Part shown: one piece after another, positions 25,804 to 34,821 of the stretch
Numbering within the stretch: position 1 is the stretch's first letter
How the letters are laid out: each line of letters begins with the position of its first letter
Source of the DNA: CAZFBA01 sp964517135
GTDB taxonomy: Bacteria; Cyanobacteriota; Vampirovibrionia; JBFMGH01
Length of the DNA stretch: 50,628 bases
Reading direction: 5' to 3'
Assembly (NCBI GenBank): GCA_964517135.1
Contig: CAZFBA010000027.1
Location: 1 to 50,628 of the forward strand
Position numbers and translations under genes: made by a program
The notes under the pieces: model-generated
The model's input: only the letters and a program-made list of their open reading frames with translations
Databases searched by the model: none
Told to the model about the DNA's origin: nothing

Positions 25804-26250
25804 TTATAATGACGGTACATAAGGTACGGTAGGGTTATTAGGTTTTATAAATGCTGGTTGAACGACCTGTGTGCTTTGAATGGCTATCCGTTCAGGAGTT
25901 ATGCCAATAAGTCTGAAGCCTGGTTTGTAGACATAACTAACAACAAGAACCGTTCCGTACTGGCTTTGACCTACAACGCCAAATTCAAGTGATATTGGGT
26001 CAGGCAGGTTGTGCGTCTTTATAAATCCCTGCATATCCTGTTTCATAGCTGCTAACATTTCTGCTTCTGAGCTGTGTTTGCCTACTCTAAACTGCGCACT
26101 CTGGACAGTTTGTTTGATACTGTCAATAATAGTGTGTCTGACAACAAATGCATAGCCCAGTTCTGAAATTACAACCAGAACCATAATTAGAATAGGGGCA
26201 ACTAACGTGAATTCTATAAGGTTTTGACCTCTTGGCTTTCTTCTTATCAT
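25804..26250 (-). CDS. TadE-like pseudopilin protein, 148 aa
   Basis: The N-terminus RRKPRGQNLIEFTLVAPILIMVLVVISELGYAF matches TadE: a basic stretch, the G-x-x-x-x-E prepilin-like transition and a hydrophobic helix. The remainder is a short beta-rich domain. TadE proteins are minor pseudopilins of Flp/Tad pili. The ATG at 26250 follows GAGG at good spacing; a TTG four codons earlier overlaps that SD. It precedes the TadG-like gene, probably in one transcript. Its C-terminus is proline-rich. Confidence 0.8.
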   Translation of the reverse strand: MIRRKPRGQNLIEFTLVAPILIMVLVVISELGYAFVVRHTIIDSIKQTVQSAQFRVGKHSSEAEMLAAMKQDMQGFIKTHNLPDPISLEFGVVGQSQYGTVLVVSYVYKPGFRLIGITPERIAIQSTQVVQPAFIKPNNPTVPYVPSL

Positions 26251-26423
26251 AATGCACCTCAAACCTCTAGTAAGGTTATACTAATCTAAATGTCGGAAAA
26301 ACAACGAAAAACTTAACATCACTTTGAATAAATGTTACTAATTGATAAATTTGAAAATATAATAAATGTCATTAGTAATCAGATTTCAGAAGGTATAAAG
26401 ACTGATGCAAAATAAGGTTGACA

Positions 26424-26457
26424 GATTTTTCTGTTTTTGATTTTCAAAATTTTAGAA
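26424..26457 (+). repeat. Partial repeat-A-like segment
   Basis: GATTTTTCTGTTTTTGATTT followed by TCAAAATTTTAGAA resembles the segment near 50588-50622. The similarity is imperfect and lies in AT-rich DNA, so it may be a decayed copy or chance. Confidence 0.35.
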
Positions 26458-26485
26458 TTGTTAAATGATTTATGTTGTTTAGCAT

Positions 26486-26511
26486 AAAAAAAACCGGCTT
26501 TTAAATACCGG
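26486..26511 (-). terminator. Intrinsic terminator, minus strand
   Basis: ACCGG and CCGGT pair across a 10-base loop. On the minus strand the stem is followed by an A-complementary T run. It lies about 35 bases after the stop of the 908-aa protein. Confidence 0.75.
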
Positions 26512-26543
26512 TGTTGTTTACCTTTAACCCTTTTAGTATACCT

Positions 26544-29270
26544 CTATGCTGCGATACCTTCTTTATTAGCCAGCTGATTCAAGATAGAATCACGGTCAAC
26601 GACATCGACAGCTGCTTTTGCTAATACCTGACTTGGTAAAGTCTGTAATCTGTTCATTATCATATCTTTACCGACTGTTTTATAGCTTTCTACGACCTGT
26701 ACTTTGCTTAAATCGTGTAATTGTCTTGATACTACGAACTGTGGCATTTGTTTCATCATTTCTTTTGGGTCTCTGCCGTAGAATTTGTTTATTTTTAATA
26801 TTTCGTTATCAGAAATTCTTGTTAACACATCCTGTTTAAGATCCTGTGCCTGTGAGTTATAGAGGTTTTCCATAGCCATTTTGCCTGCGTCAACAGAATC
26901 TACTTTGCCAATGTCTTCGATGAAGTTGAGCAGGTTTTCAGAGTCACCACGTTTAGCGGCAGCGGCATCAGTCATTTCTTCATCCCCTAAGAGGTTCAGT
27001 GCTTCTTGAGTCAGGTTTTTCAGTTCTTCTGGCATAAGATCTTGAACACTTTGAGCCTGAACTTTTTGCTTGCCTTCTCTGGTTTCTTTATCTTCAGGTT
27101 TTACTTTCAGTGAGAAGCTTGCAGGTTGTGTTACTTCTGCCATTCGAGGTGTTTTATTTAAAAGCTGTTCCATCATAAATGGTAAGAGTTCTTCTTGAAG
27201 TTTTGTATTGCTGGGTTTTTCTTCTACGTCTTTGCCGTTAATGATGGTATCTTTGATTAAGTCTGCGCCGTTAGTGAATCCATTTTCTGTTTTGCCAAGC
27301 ATCATAAGGATAGGAAGCATTTCATAGGCATCAGGTAATTGCTCGATAAGCTGTTTTCTAGGCATATCCCTTAATAGAGCGTCTTCAAATCTGTTTACAG
27401 TTAAGGCTTCGATTTGCTGCTCGTGTGATAACAGGGTTAAGCCGTTAATGAGCTGATATTTAGGAACGTTATAAAGTATATCTGTCAATTGATGCTTGGG
27501 TATTTCGTTAATCAGGCCTTTAACATCGTCTCTTTTAAAGGCACGCATCATATCATAATCAGTTAATTTAGCAGAATCTCTTTGTAAGATTTCTTTTTTG
27601 CCGGGGGCTGTTCTGTCAACATTGATGCTGGCTATATAGTTATCCTGAATATTTTGTGATGCAAGGTTATTGCCATTTATTTGAGACATTAAGCTGAAAT
27701 GTCTTTCATCTTTTTGATATTTATCTGCTATTAATAAATCTATTTCAGCATTTTTCTGTCTTTGAGCATCTTTATTGAAGATACCGTTAAGTTCGTTGCT
27801 TGCTATTTGAACTTTATAATCAATAGAATTAACATCTTGAACCAGTGCGTTAAACAGGTGGTTTAATTTACCTGCTTCTTCTTTTGTATTGGTTCTGTTT
27901 TCTGTCAGTTTTTCAGCTTCACGGAAGTTATTAACTTTCAAGTTATCCATCATTCTTTTGGCTTTAGATAAATTTAAGCCTATTTGATTAAAATATTCTG
28001 CGAAAACATCTTTGAAACTATCGTTATCCATTTGCTGGTTAGCAATGATAGTTTTAAAGTTGTTTACGAGTTCTTTTGAGTGGTCATCAATTGTTGTATC
28101 AGGATTGAAAGCTTCTGTTAATGCGTTATTAAAAATAGCTAACAGTTCGTTTTTCTTGTCAGGATACTTAATAGAGATATCTCTGGAGAATCTTAAGAAG
28201 AGTTCAACGAGGTCATCTTTGGTGTGGTTTTCCTGAATGGATTGTTTAAAGTTATTAACAGCCAGTTCAGAAAGCGGATCAGATTTCGTATTGGGTTTAA
28301 AGGCTTCCGGTATGTTCTGATTTAAGATAGCTTCAAGATCTTTCCAGGCTTCAGGGAATTTAACAGAAACTTCTCTTGAAAATCTTACAAACAGTTCAAC
28401 CATTTCGTCTTTTGTCAGGTTGGTGTTTATGGTTGATTTAAAGTTAGTTATAGCATTTCTTGACTGGTCATCCATTGTGGTGTCTGGCCTGTAAGCTATC
28501 GGCAGAGAATTATTTAAGATAGATTCAAGTTCTTTCCAGGCATCAGGATACTTAACTGAGATTTGTCTTGAGAATCTAACAAATATTTCATTCATTTCAT
28601 CTGCTGTCATACCTGCATTAAGAGCACCTTTAAAGTCTGCGACAGCGTTTCTTGACTGAGAATCCATTGATGTATCAGGTCTGTAAGCTTCAGGTAAAGA
28701 GTTTGATAAGATAGATTCAAGTTCTTTCCAGGCATCAGGAAACTTAATAGATACTTCTCTTGAGAACCTGATGAAAGTTTCAAGCATCTCATCTCTTGTC
28801 ATAGCAGGATTGATAGTAGATTTAAAACCTTCTATAGCGCTTCTTGACTGGGCGTCCATTGATGTATTGGGCGTATAGGCGTTAGCAATTGATTTTGAAT
28901 ATTCGTTGTTTAATAAGGCCCAGGCTTCTGGAGCATTAATTGAAATCTGTCTGGCACAACGCAAATATGCTTCATCGATTTCCCCTGAAGTTAATTTACC
29001 GTTTGAAATGATGGCTTTGAATTCATCAACTGCAATGTTTGAAAGCTGGTCATTTTGCTGTGGTTTGTTTTCGTCTAACTGGGCTAGAAGTTCGTCAAAG
29101 CTGGCTAAAGCATTATTATTGAGGGCTTGATTCTCTTTTTTGTTCATTCTGGCAAATTCGGCAAATATTAATTCTTCTTCGTTTTTCGGGGCAGAAAAAC
29201 AAGTATTTTCTCTGTTATTAGCAGAGAATTCAAACTGTTTATTATTCATATTGTAAAAATTAAGTGTCAT
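26544..29270 (-). CDS. Large helical protein with five 64-residue repeats, 908 aa
   Basis: No family recognised. After a polar N-terminus containing FEFSANN and CFSAP, about five and a half repeats of 64 residues run from about residue 75 to 430. Each reads S-x-x-A-(I/V)-x-x-F-K, a T-(R/K)-(D/E)-E-M segment, FxRFSR-(E/Q)-(V/I)-S-(I/V)-K-(F/Y)-P-(D/E)-AWK-(E/D)-LE, then PxAY-x-P-(D/N)-T. The repeats are helical, like an alpha-solenoid. The C-terminal half is non-repetitive, charged and helical. No signal peptide or membrane segment. SD before the ATG is distant (AGGG). It is followed by its own terminator and preceded by about 1 kb without genes. A scaffold or secreted effector role is speculation. 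Confidence 0.75.
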   Translation of the reverse strand: MTLNFYNMNNKQFEFSANNRENTCFSAPKNEEELIFAEFARMNKKENQALNNNALASFDELLAQLDENKPQQNDQLSNIAVDEFKAIISNGKLTSGEIDEAYLRCARQISINAPEAWALLNNEYSKSIANAYTPNTSMDAQSRSAIEGFKSTINPAMTRDEMLETFIRFSREVSIKFPDAWKELESILSNSLPEAYRPDTSMDSQSRNAVADFKGALNAGMTADEMNEIFVRFSRQISVKYPDAWKELESILNNSLPIAYRPDTTMDDQSRNAITNFKSTINTNLTKDEMVELFVRFSREVSVKFPEAWKDLEAILNQNIPEAFKPNTKSDPLSELAVNNFKQSIQENHTKDDLVELFLRFSRDISIKYPDKKNELLAIFNNALTEAFNPDTTIDDHSKELVNNFKTIIANQQMDNDSFKDVFAEYFNQIGLNLSKAKRMMDNLKVNNFREAEKLTENRTNTKEEAGKLNHLFNALVQDVNSIDYKVQIASNELNGIFNKDAQRQKNAEIDLLIADKYQKDERHFSLMSQINGNNLASQNIQDNYIASINVDRTAPGKKEILQRDSAKLTDYDMMRAFKRDDVKGLINEIPKHQLTDILYNVPKYQLINGLTLLSHEQQIEALTVNRFEDALLRDMPRKQLIEQLPDAYEMLPILMMLGKTENGFTNGADLIKDTIINGKDVEEKPSNTKLQEELLPFMMEQLLNKTPRMAEVTQPASFSLKVKPEDKETREGKQKVQAQSVQDLMPEELKNLTQEALNLLGDEEMTDAAAAKRGDSENLLNFIEDIGKVDSVDAGKMAMENLYNSQAQDLKQDVLTRISDNEILKINKFYGRDPKEMMKQMPQFVVSRQLHDLSKVQVVESYKTVGKDMIMNRLQTLPSQVLAKAAVDVVDRDSILNQLANKEGIAA

Positions 29271-29585
29271 ATTTTAATGCTAGCCCTACTTCTTTAAAAA
29301 CCGGTTATTTTGAATGTGCTCAATTTGCCCTGTAATAATATAAAAACAATCAAGGGAAATATGTTGATAGTATAAAAATTGTATATACGTAGAAGTAGAT
29401 ACAAGTATGTATAAATGTATATATTATAGATATATTAAAGCAATACAAAATATGTTATAAGTCTATAATATACTACATTTTGGGGTGATGTAAAAAATTG
29501 TAAATTTTGTTAGAGAGCCCTTAGTTATTGTTCTTATTAATTAAAGACTGATTATTGTAATCCGTTGTTCGAATCATATACAATT

Positions 29586-29674
29586 GGAACCTCTGATTAA
29601 TTAAGAAATTACTGATTCCAGCAAAAGGACACTAATTTCTTGAATCTGTGAACTTTTAATTATTCAGAGATCTC
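29586..29674 (+). repeat. MITE-like repeat, reference copy
   Basis: A ~89-bp copy: GGAACCTCTGATTAATTAAG at the left, then TTCCAGCAAAAGGACAC in the middle, and TTATTCAGAGATCTC at the right. It is flanked by CAATT on both sides (29581-29585 and just after GATCT), a plausible 5-bp target duplication. The inner and outer halves are partly complementary, so its transcript could fold into one long hairpin. Confidence 0.9.
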
Positions 29675-29790
29675 AATTATAATTATTATAATCAACGTCA
29701 TTAAGTAATCAGATTTTAGAAAATATAGGGCACTTATAGAATTGTTTAATTTTTTATGTCGTTTAGTATATTTGAAGCGTTATGTTCTGC

Positions 29791-29837
29791 TTAACGCAAA
29801 AGGCCCGGATCTATTACATCGGGCCTTTGCGCTAAGT
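29791..29837. terminator. Long GC-rich hairpin
   Basis: TTAACGCAAAAGGCCCG pairs with CGGGCCTTTGCGCTAA across a 12-base loop, with one bulge. No flanking gene needs it: the 908-aa gene starts 520 bases to the left and the CoA ligase ends 480 bases to the right. It may mark the end of an unannotated transcript. Confidence 0.5.
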
Positions 29838-30258
29838 TAATATCTTATTATTAATCCTCTTTTGGTTCTCTAATTAATCACCCCTTAAAAATTATCTCTA
29901 ACTAAGTAACTAAAGTAACTAAAAAACAATTTCCTCCGTAATTAAATGGACACAAAGATAGTTTTTCTTCTTATAGACCACCTCCCTTTAGCTTTTGTTA
30001 TTAAATTGAAAACAAACATATAAAATTTTGTGTCAGGAGATATTAAAAAAAAGCCCAACATAAATGTAGAATATCTATAAAGTCAAAATTCAAGCAGATA
30101 GTGTATAAAGGTACATATGCTTAACAAAACTTAATGCAAATAAAAACAATTATTGCAGGTAATACAGTATTTTAGATGCTAAATAGAAACATAAATTATG
30201 CAGAAAAGATTTACAGATAATGTAAAAGATTTTTGCCTGCTATCACAGGTAGTATGAC

Positions 30259-30286
30259 AAAAAGCCCCTTAGTATGAGGGCTTTTT
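30259..30286 (-). terminator. Terminator after the CoA ligase gene
   Basis: AAAAAGCCC and GGGCTTTTT pair around a 10-base loop, about 35 bases past the minus-strand stop codon. It works in both directions by sequence. Confidence 0.85.
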
Positions 30287-30320
30287 GCGTAATAATGTAT
30301 TCAATATATATGCTGTGGCC

Positions 30321-32480
30321 TTATTTTGCTGCCACACATGATTTCAATTCTTCAAGCTCTTTAATTGACTTGATACCAAACTTAATCCGGCCATCAACAG
30401 CCATAGGGTCGCCAGTTTTGTCGGTTACGATATAAGGGTTGATATCCAGCTCATCTATATAGCCAAAATCACTTAACAGTTGAGACAGGCGCAATAGCTG
30501 GTCTTTAAGGTATTCCATATCAACACCTTTCAGACCCCTGAAGCCCTGGAGCAGCTTATAGGTTCTGGTCGCTTCAAGCATTTCCTGTGCATCTATGTCT
30601 GACAATGGATGTACTTTGAAGACAACATCTTTCAGAGCTTCAATAAAGATACCACCCAGGCCAAACATCATTAAAGACCCATATTGTGAATCTTTAGCAC
30701 TACCAAGAACTATTTCTCTTTGGCCTTTAATCATTTCCTGTATCATAACAGCATCAATGTACTGCTCTACATTGTTTTCTCTTGCTTTAACCATCAGGTT
30801 TTGATACTCTTTCTTGAGTTGATCACCATTTTGTATATTCACAATAACACCGCCAACATCAGATTTATGTGATACTGTTTTAGAGAGTATCTTCATAACT
30901 ACAGGATAGCCAATATCATTTGCTTTCTTAACTGCATCATCAGCATCGCTGGCTTCTGCATACTTACAGGTATTTACACCATAGGCTTTAAGTACATTCA
31001 TTGATTCTAATGTGGTCAGCATATCCCGATTTTCAGAAAGAGCAGATTTAATAATCTTTTCTACTTCGGTTTTATTGACATCTGCAAAGGTCTTAAACTT
31101 ACCTTCAGGTCTATTTTTAAACTTATAGTAATCATACATTTTAGAAAGTGCATAAGCAGCCTGTTCAGGTAATTTATATGTAGGTATAGCTTTCAGATCT
31201 TTGACTTCGTGTATTTCTTTGTATTCTTCATTTTTGGCCATTATAACACCAAGAACAGGTTTATTATATTTAGCCTGCATACGCATCATAGATTTTGCGA
31301 CATCGATAGCTGGCAAATAAAGTGGGATTATAATAGCGATAACAGCATCTACATTAGGATCTTGAATAATTATTTCAAGAGATTTTTCATAATCAGGGCC
31401 ATTTACACTGGCAATGGTATCAACAGGGTTTCTAACACTTGCAGCAGCGGGTAAAAACTCTCTCAATTTGTTTTTAGTATCATCTGTGAGCTTTGCTATC
31501 TCAAGCCCGCAATCTATTGTTGCATCTGTAGCCATAATGCCTGCGCCACCACCGTTAGTAAGAATGCCAATACGTTTACCTTCTGGCAGAGGGCTGTTTG
31601 CAAACCCCTGTGCTACGTGAAACATTTCTTCTATTGTAGCCTCTCTAATAATACCGCACTGGGTAAACAGGGCTGAAGCTGCTTTATCTGCCCCGGCCAG
31701 AGACCCTGTATGAGATGACGCTGCTGCTGCACCGGCCTCAGACTTACCAGATTTAATTACTACAATAGGTTTTTTCTTTCCTACTTGTTCACAAACCCTT
31801 CTGAATCGATCAGGCTCACTAACAGACTCAAGATAGAGAAGTATTAAATCTGTGTTTTTGTCGTTGGCCCAGTATTCTATGAAATCATTATCAGATAAAT
31901 CCATTTTATTGCCGATAGAGACAAATTGTGACATACCTAAATTAATATCTTTAGCGGCATAAAAAATTGCGATGCCTAGAGCGCCTGATTGTGAAAGAAA
32001 GGCAGCATTTCCAGGTATAGGAGGCTGTGGAGAAAATGTTGCATTCATCATAATATCATCTTCTGTATTGATGATGCCCATACAGTTTGGCCCTACAGCT
32101 CTCATCCCATACTTATCACACAGTTGCTTAAGCTGGGCTTCAACTTCTGAGCCCTCTTTGCCGGTTTCTTTAAAACCTGCTGAAATTATTACGAGGTCTT
32201 TAATCCCTTTTTTATTGCAATCTTCAACAACATTAAAAACAATTTTGCCCGGTACAGCAACAACTGCAAGGTCAACCTTTTCTGGTATATCAACAACACT
32301 CTTGTATGCTTTATAACCCATTATTTCTGGTGTTTTAGGGTTAATAGGGTAAATCTGGCCTTTATAGCCGAAATCTTTTAATTTAAACATTAGATCATAA
32401 CCAATAGAACCTTCTTTTGCTGAAGCACCCACAACAGCAATAGATTTTGGCTTCATCATACAGTCAAGTTGCGTTTTCAT
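30321..32480 (-). CDS. Acetate--CoA ligase (ADP-forming), alpha-beta fusion, 719 aa
   Basis: It converts acyl-CoA (acetyl-CoA and relatives) plus ADP and phosphate to the acid, CoA and ATP, conserving energy in fermentation. Domain order: CoA-binding Rossmann (about 1-135, SIAVVGASAKEGSIG), succinyl-CoA-synthetase-like flavodoxin domains (about 150-460) with the phospho-histidine H257 in SSHTGSLAG, then the ATP-grasp beta domain (about 490-715, GYPVVMKILSKTVSHKSDVGG). At about 700 aa it is the usual fused form. AGGG precedes the ATG. Acyl specificity is not readable. Confidence 0.92.
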   Translation of the reverse strand: MKTQLDCMMKPKSIAVVGASAKEGSIGYDLMFKLKDFGYKGQIYPINPKTPEIMGYKAYKSVVDIPEKVDLAVVAVPGKIVFNVVEDCNKKGIKDLVIISAGFKETGKEGSEVEAQLKQLCDKYGMRAVGPNCMGIINTEDDIMMNATFSPQPPIPGNAAFLSQSGALGIAIFYAAKDINLGMSQFVSIGNKMDLSDNDFIEYWANDKNTDLILLYLESVSEPDRFRRVCEQVGKKKPIVVIKSGKSEAGAAAASSHTGSLAGADKAASALFTQCGIIREATIEEMFHVAQGFANSPLPEGKRIGILTNGGGAGIMATDATIDCGLEIAKLTDDTKNKLREFLPAAASVRNPVDTIASVNGPDYEKSLEIIIQDPNVDAVIAIIIPLYLPAIDVAKSMMRMQAKYNKPVLGVIMAKNEEYKEIHEVKDLKAIPTYKLPEQAAYALSKMYDYYKFKNRPEGKFKTFADVNKTEVEKIIKSALSENRDMLTTLESMNVLKAYGVNTCKYAEASDADDAVKKANDIGYPVVMKILSKTVSHKSDVGGVIVNIQNGDQLKKEYQNLMVKARENNVEQYIDAVMIQEMIKGQREIVLGSAKDSQYGSLMMFGLGGIFIEALKDVVFKVHPLSDIDAQEMLEATRTYKLLQGFRGLKGVDMEYLKDQLLRLSQLLSDFGYIDELDINPYIVTDKTGDPMAVDGRIKFGIKSIKELEELKSCVAAK

Positions 32481-32655
32481 TATAGTTACCCTTTCATATC
32501 ATTTACAGTTCAAGATTAATCGATTTTTTTTGTTGCCCCGGCAATAGAAGCCTTAATTGTAAGTTTTCGTATTAATCAAATCTTGCATACTATTACTCAT
32601 TGTAGTTAGCATTATAAAATAAAAATAATTTAGATCAAAACATTTCTTAATGAAA

Positions 32656-32737
32656 AGGGGGCTCTGAATAACATAAAAGTTACTAGATTCAAGAAAGCCC
32701 TGTTTTTGTTGGTATTATTAATTAATCAAAGGTTTCA
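32656..32737 (-). repeat. Degenerate MITE-like repeat copy
   Basis: GGGGCTCTGAATAACATAAA at the left, AGATTCAAGAAA in the middle and TTAATTAATCAAAGGTTTC at the right follow the inverted consensus with many differences. Confidence 0.65.
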
Positions 32738-33061
32738 AATAGAATAAACGTTACTGGTATCAGGTAAAAAATTTTATTTAGATGTATAAAGCCTGTCATA
32801 ATCTTTTTTTTATTGGAAAATTTTAGCATTGTTTAATTTTATACCTCTGTAGCCAATAAATACATTACTATACAAATAAATTACTATACAAATACATGAC
32901 TGAAGCCTGTAAAGTCAACGAAACCTGCTTATAAAGGAACAAATCAATATTACTGTACAATAATGCAACTGTAAACTACGTAAAAACCAGAATATAAGAC
33001 GCATAGACGGCAAAATTACTATATCTTCGTTAAACAAATGTTAAAATATCACCAATCAAGC

Positions 33062-33089
33062 TTGATTCTTCCTGTTCTTTACATATACT
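33062..33089 (+). promoter_or_regulatory. Predicted sigma70-type promoter of the ahcY leader
   Basis: TTGATT (33062-33067) and TATACT (33084-33089) are separated by 16 bases. Transcription would start near 33096, giving a long leader that meets a terminator at 33205-33236 before ahcY. Confidence 0.5.
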
Positions 33090-33095
33090 GTTTAA

Positions 33096-33236
33096 GGAAC
33101 TTAAATTTAAACATTTACGTGATTTCAAAAACATATAAGTATTTACTTGGTGGGTGCGAGTAATCTTTGAATTTTGGAACTACGTTTCAAAAGAAGATTA
33201 CAGAAGATGAGCAACTAGAAATAGTTGCTTTTTTTT
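33096..33236 (+). ncRNA. Candidate attenuator leader or small RNA upstream of ahcY
   Basis: GTAATCTT (33160-33167) pairs exactly with AAGATTAC (33194-33201), with a second inner pairing TTTGAA/TTTCAAA. Three bases or so later comes a textbook intrinsic terminator. A second promoter-like site, TTGTTA-18-TATAAT (TATAAT near 33320), lies between the terminator and ahcY. So this is either an RNA-controlled terminator for ahcY or a separate ~140-nt small RNA. I could not match the SAH riboswitch or any SAM riboswitch. Confidence 0.45.
33205..33236 (+). terminator. Intrinsic terminator before ahcY
   Basis: GCAACTA and TAGTTGC form a perfect 7-bp stem with a GAAA tetraloop, followed by eight T. It lies about 117 bases upstream of the ahcY start codon. 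Confidence 0.9.
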
Positions 33237-33352
33237 ACAAAACAGGACATATAATCAATACAATCAAATTTAAACGTGGATATAATCTCATATCTTTGTT
33301 ACGATTAAAAGCTATCAGGTATAATAAATTCATAAATTTCAGGAGAAAGAAA

Positions 33353-34627
33353 GTGGATACAATGACTCAAATAAAACACGAAGTAAAAGACCTTACTCTG
33401 GCCATCGATGGCAAAAAACAAATCGAGTGGGCCAATGAAGATATGCCTGTTCTGGCACTCTTAAGAGAAAGATTCGAGAAAGAAAAACCTTTAAAAGATA
33501 TCAGAATTGCAGCCTGCTGTCACATTACTAAAGAAACTGCCAATCTTGCTATTACATTAAAAGCCGGCGGGGCCGATGGCATTTTAATCGCATCAAACCC
33601 ACTCAGCACACAGGATGATGTTGCAGCAAGTCTGGTTAAAGACTATGGCATTTCTGTTTATGCTATGAAAGGAGAAGATACTGCAACGTATAATAAACAC
33701 GTCCGTATTGCTCTTGACCATAAACCCAATATAATTATTGATGACGGCTCAGATGTCGTAGCAACTATGTTAAAAGAAAGACAGGAACTCATACCGGGTA
33801 TTATTGGCACAACAGAAGAAACTACCACAGGCATTGTGCGCCTGATGGCAATGAAAAAAGACAATCAGCTTAAGTTTCCGTCTATTGCTGTTAATGATGC
33901 CCTGACCAAACACCTTTTCGATAACAGATATGGCACAGGACAATCAACCCTTGATGGTATCATCAGAGCTACAAACATGCTTCTGGCTGGCAAAACACTT
34001 GTAGTCGTTGGTTATGGCTGGTGCGGCAGAGGCTGTGCTATGAGAGCAAGAGGTATGGGAGCCAATGTAGTTGTAACAGAAATAAACCCGGTAAAAGCTA
34101 TTGAAGCTGTGCTTGATGGCTTCAGGGTTATGCCTATGATGGAAGCTGCTAAAACTGGTGATATATTTATTACTGTTACCGGTAACAGGCATGTAATAGA
34201 TACACACCACTTTGAAGTAATGAAAGATAATGCTATAGTGTGTAATTCCGGGCACTTTGATATAGAGATTAATCTTGATGGGCTAAAAACCCTCACTAAA
34301 GATACAACAAGAATCAGACCATTTCTTGATCGCCATATCTTAAAAGATGGAAGAAAGGTTTATGTTCTCGGTGAAGGTCGTTTGATTAATCTGGCTGCTG
34401 CTGAAGGTCATCCATCTTGTGTTATGGATATGAGCTTTGCCAATCAGGCGATGGCCTGTGAATATCTTGTGAAAAACAGGGGCAAGCTTGAGCATACTGT
34501 TCATAAGCTGCCGCCTGAGTTTGATATTGAAATAGCAGAGCTGAAGTTAAAGGCTATGAATATTCAAATTGATAGCCTGACGCCACAAATGCTTGAATAC
34601 CTTAATTCATGGCAGATAGGCACCTAG
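33353..34627 (+). CDS. ahcY: Adenosylhomocysteinase, archaeal/Thermotoga-like short form, 424 aa
   Basis: Hydrolyses S-adenosylhomocysteine to adenosine and homocysteine using tightly bound NAD, clearing the product of SAM-dependent methylation. Motifs: CCHITKETANLAITLKAGG near the N-terminus, LTKHLFDNRYGTGQS with the catalytic Lys and Asp, VVGYGWCGRGCA (NAD-binding), and EGHPSCVMDMSFANQA. The enzyme ends YLNSWQIGT, like archaeal-type forms, rather than the KPDHYRY tail of the long form. Some archaeal-type enzymes act on S-inosylhomocysteine, so the base is open. I start at GTG 33353, seven bases after AGGAG; ATG 33362 is the alternative. An upstream extension to 33167 crosses a terminator and is rejected. 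Confidence 0.92.
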   Translation: MDTMTQIKHEVKDLTLAIDGKKQIEWANEDMPVLALLRERFEKEKPLKDIRIAACCHITKETANLAITLKAGGADGILIASNPLSTQDDVAASLVKDYGISVYAMKGEDTATYNKHVRIALDHKPNIIIDDGSDVVATMLKERQELIPGIIGTTEETTTGIVRLMAMKKDNQLKFPSIAVNDALTKHLFDNRYGTGQSTLDGIIRATNMLLAGKTLVVVGYGWCGRGCAMRARGMGANVVVTEINPVKAIEAVLDGFRVMPMMEAAKTGDIFITVTGNRHVIDTHHFEVMKDNAIVCNSGHFDIEINLDGLKTLTKDTTRIRPFLDRHILKDGRKVYVLGEGRLINLAAAEGHPSCVMDMSFANQAMACEYLVKNRGKLEHTVHKLPPEFDIEIAELKLKAMNIQIDSLTPQMLEYLNSWQIGT

Positions 34628-34661
34628 AATATTAATAACAGAAAAAATCTTTATTATAGAA

Positions 34662-34690
34662 ACTACCCGCACAACACGGGTAGTCTCTAT
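34662..34690 (+). terminator. Weak terminator-like hairpin after ahcY
   Basis: ACTACCCG pairs with CGGGTAGT across a 7-base loop. The following sequence CTCTATCTT is only moderately T-rich. Confidence 0.5.
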
Positions 34691-34821
34691 CTTACTGGGT
34701 TGTATCGCTATCAAATAGCCTTTACAAAAGGGCATTCCTTAAATTTTGTTTACAAACTAACATGAAATAATATTTATCAACTATATACATATTAAAAGGG
34801 GATAAAAAAAGGGGTTCATAT

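Larger units (their letters stand above)
29271..30320. other. Long intergenic region, about 1 kb
   Basis: It holds a near-consensus MITE-like copy (29586-29674), a long GC-rich hairpin (29791-29837), and a terminator at 30259-30286. No ORF with SD is evident. A segment near 29695 (TAATCAGATTTTAGAAAATA) resembles 26370, suggesting further weak repeats. Confidence 0.55.
32481..33095. other. Intergenic region between divergent genes
   Basis: It contains a degenerate MITE-like copy (32656-32737) and a 15-base direct duplication near 32866-32896 (ACTATACAAATAMAT type). No gene is visible. The promoter of the ahcY leader begins at its right edge. Confidence 0.5.

Noticed and set aside
33096..33236. 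SAH riboswitch before ahcY
   Set aside because: I could not find the conserved GC-rich core of the known SAH class; only a plain stem and a terminator are visible.
33167..33352. 62-residue N-terminal extension of adenosylhomocysteinase
   Set aside because: The extension crosses an intrinsic terminator and is Lys/Ile/Phe-rich noise; a GTG with AGGAG at 33353 starts the conserved protein.
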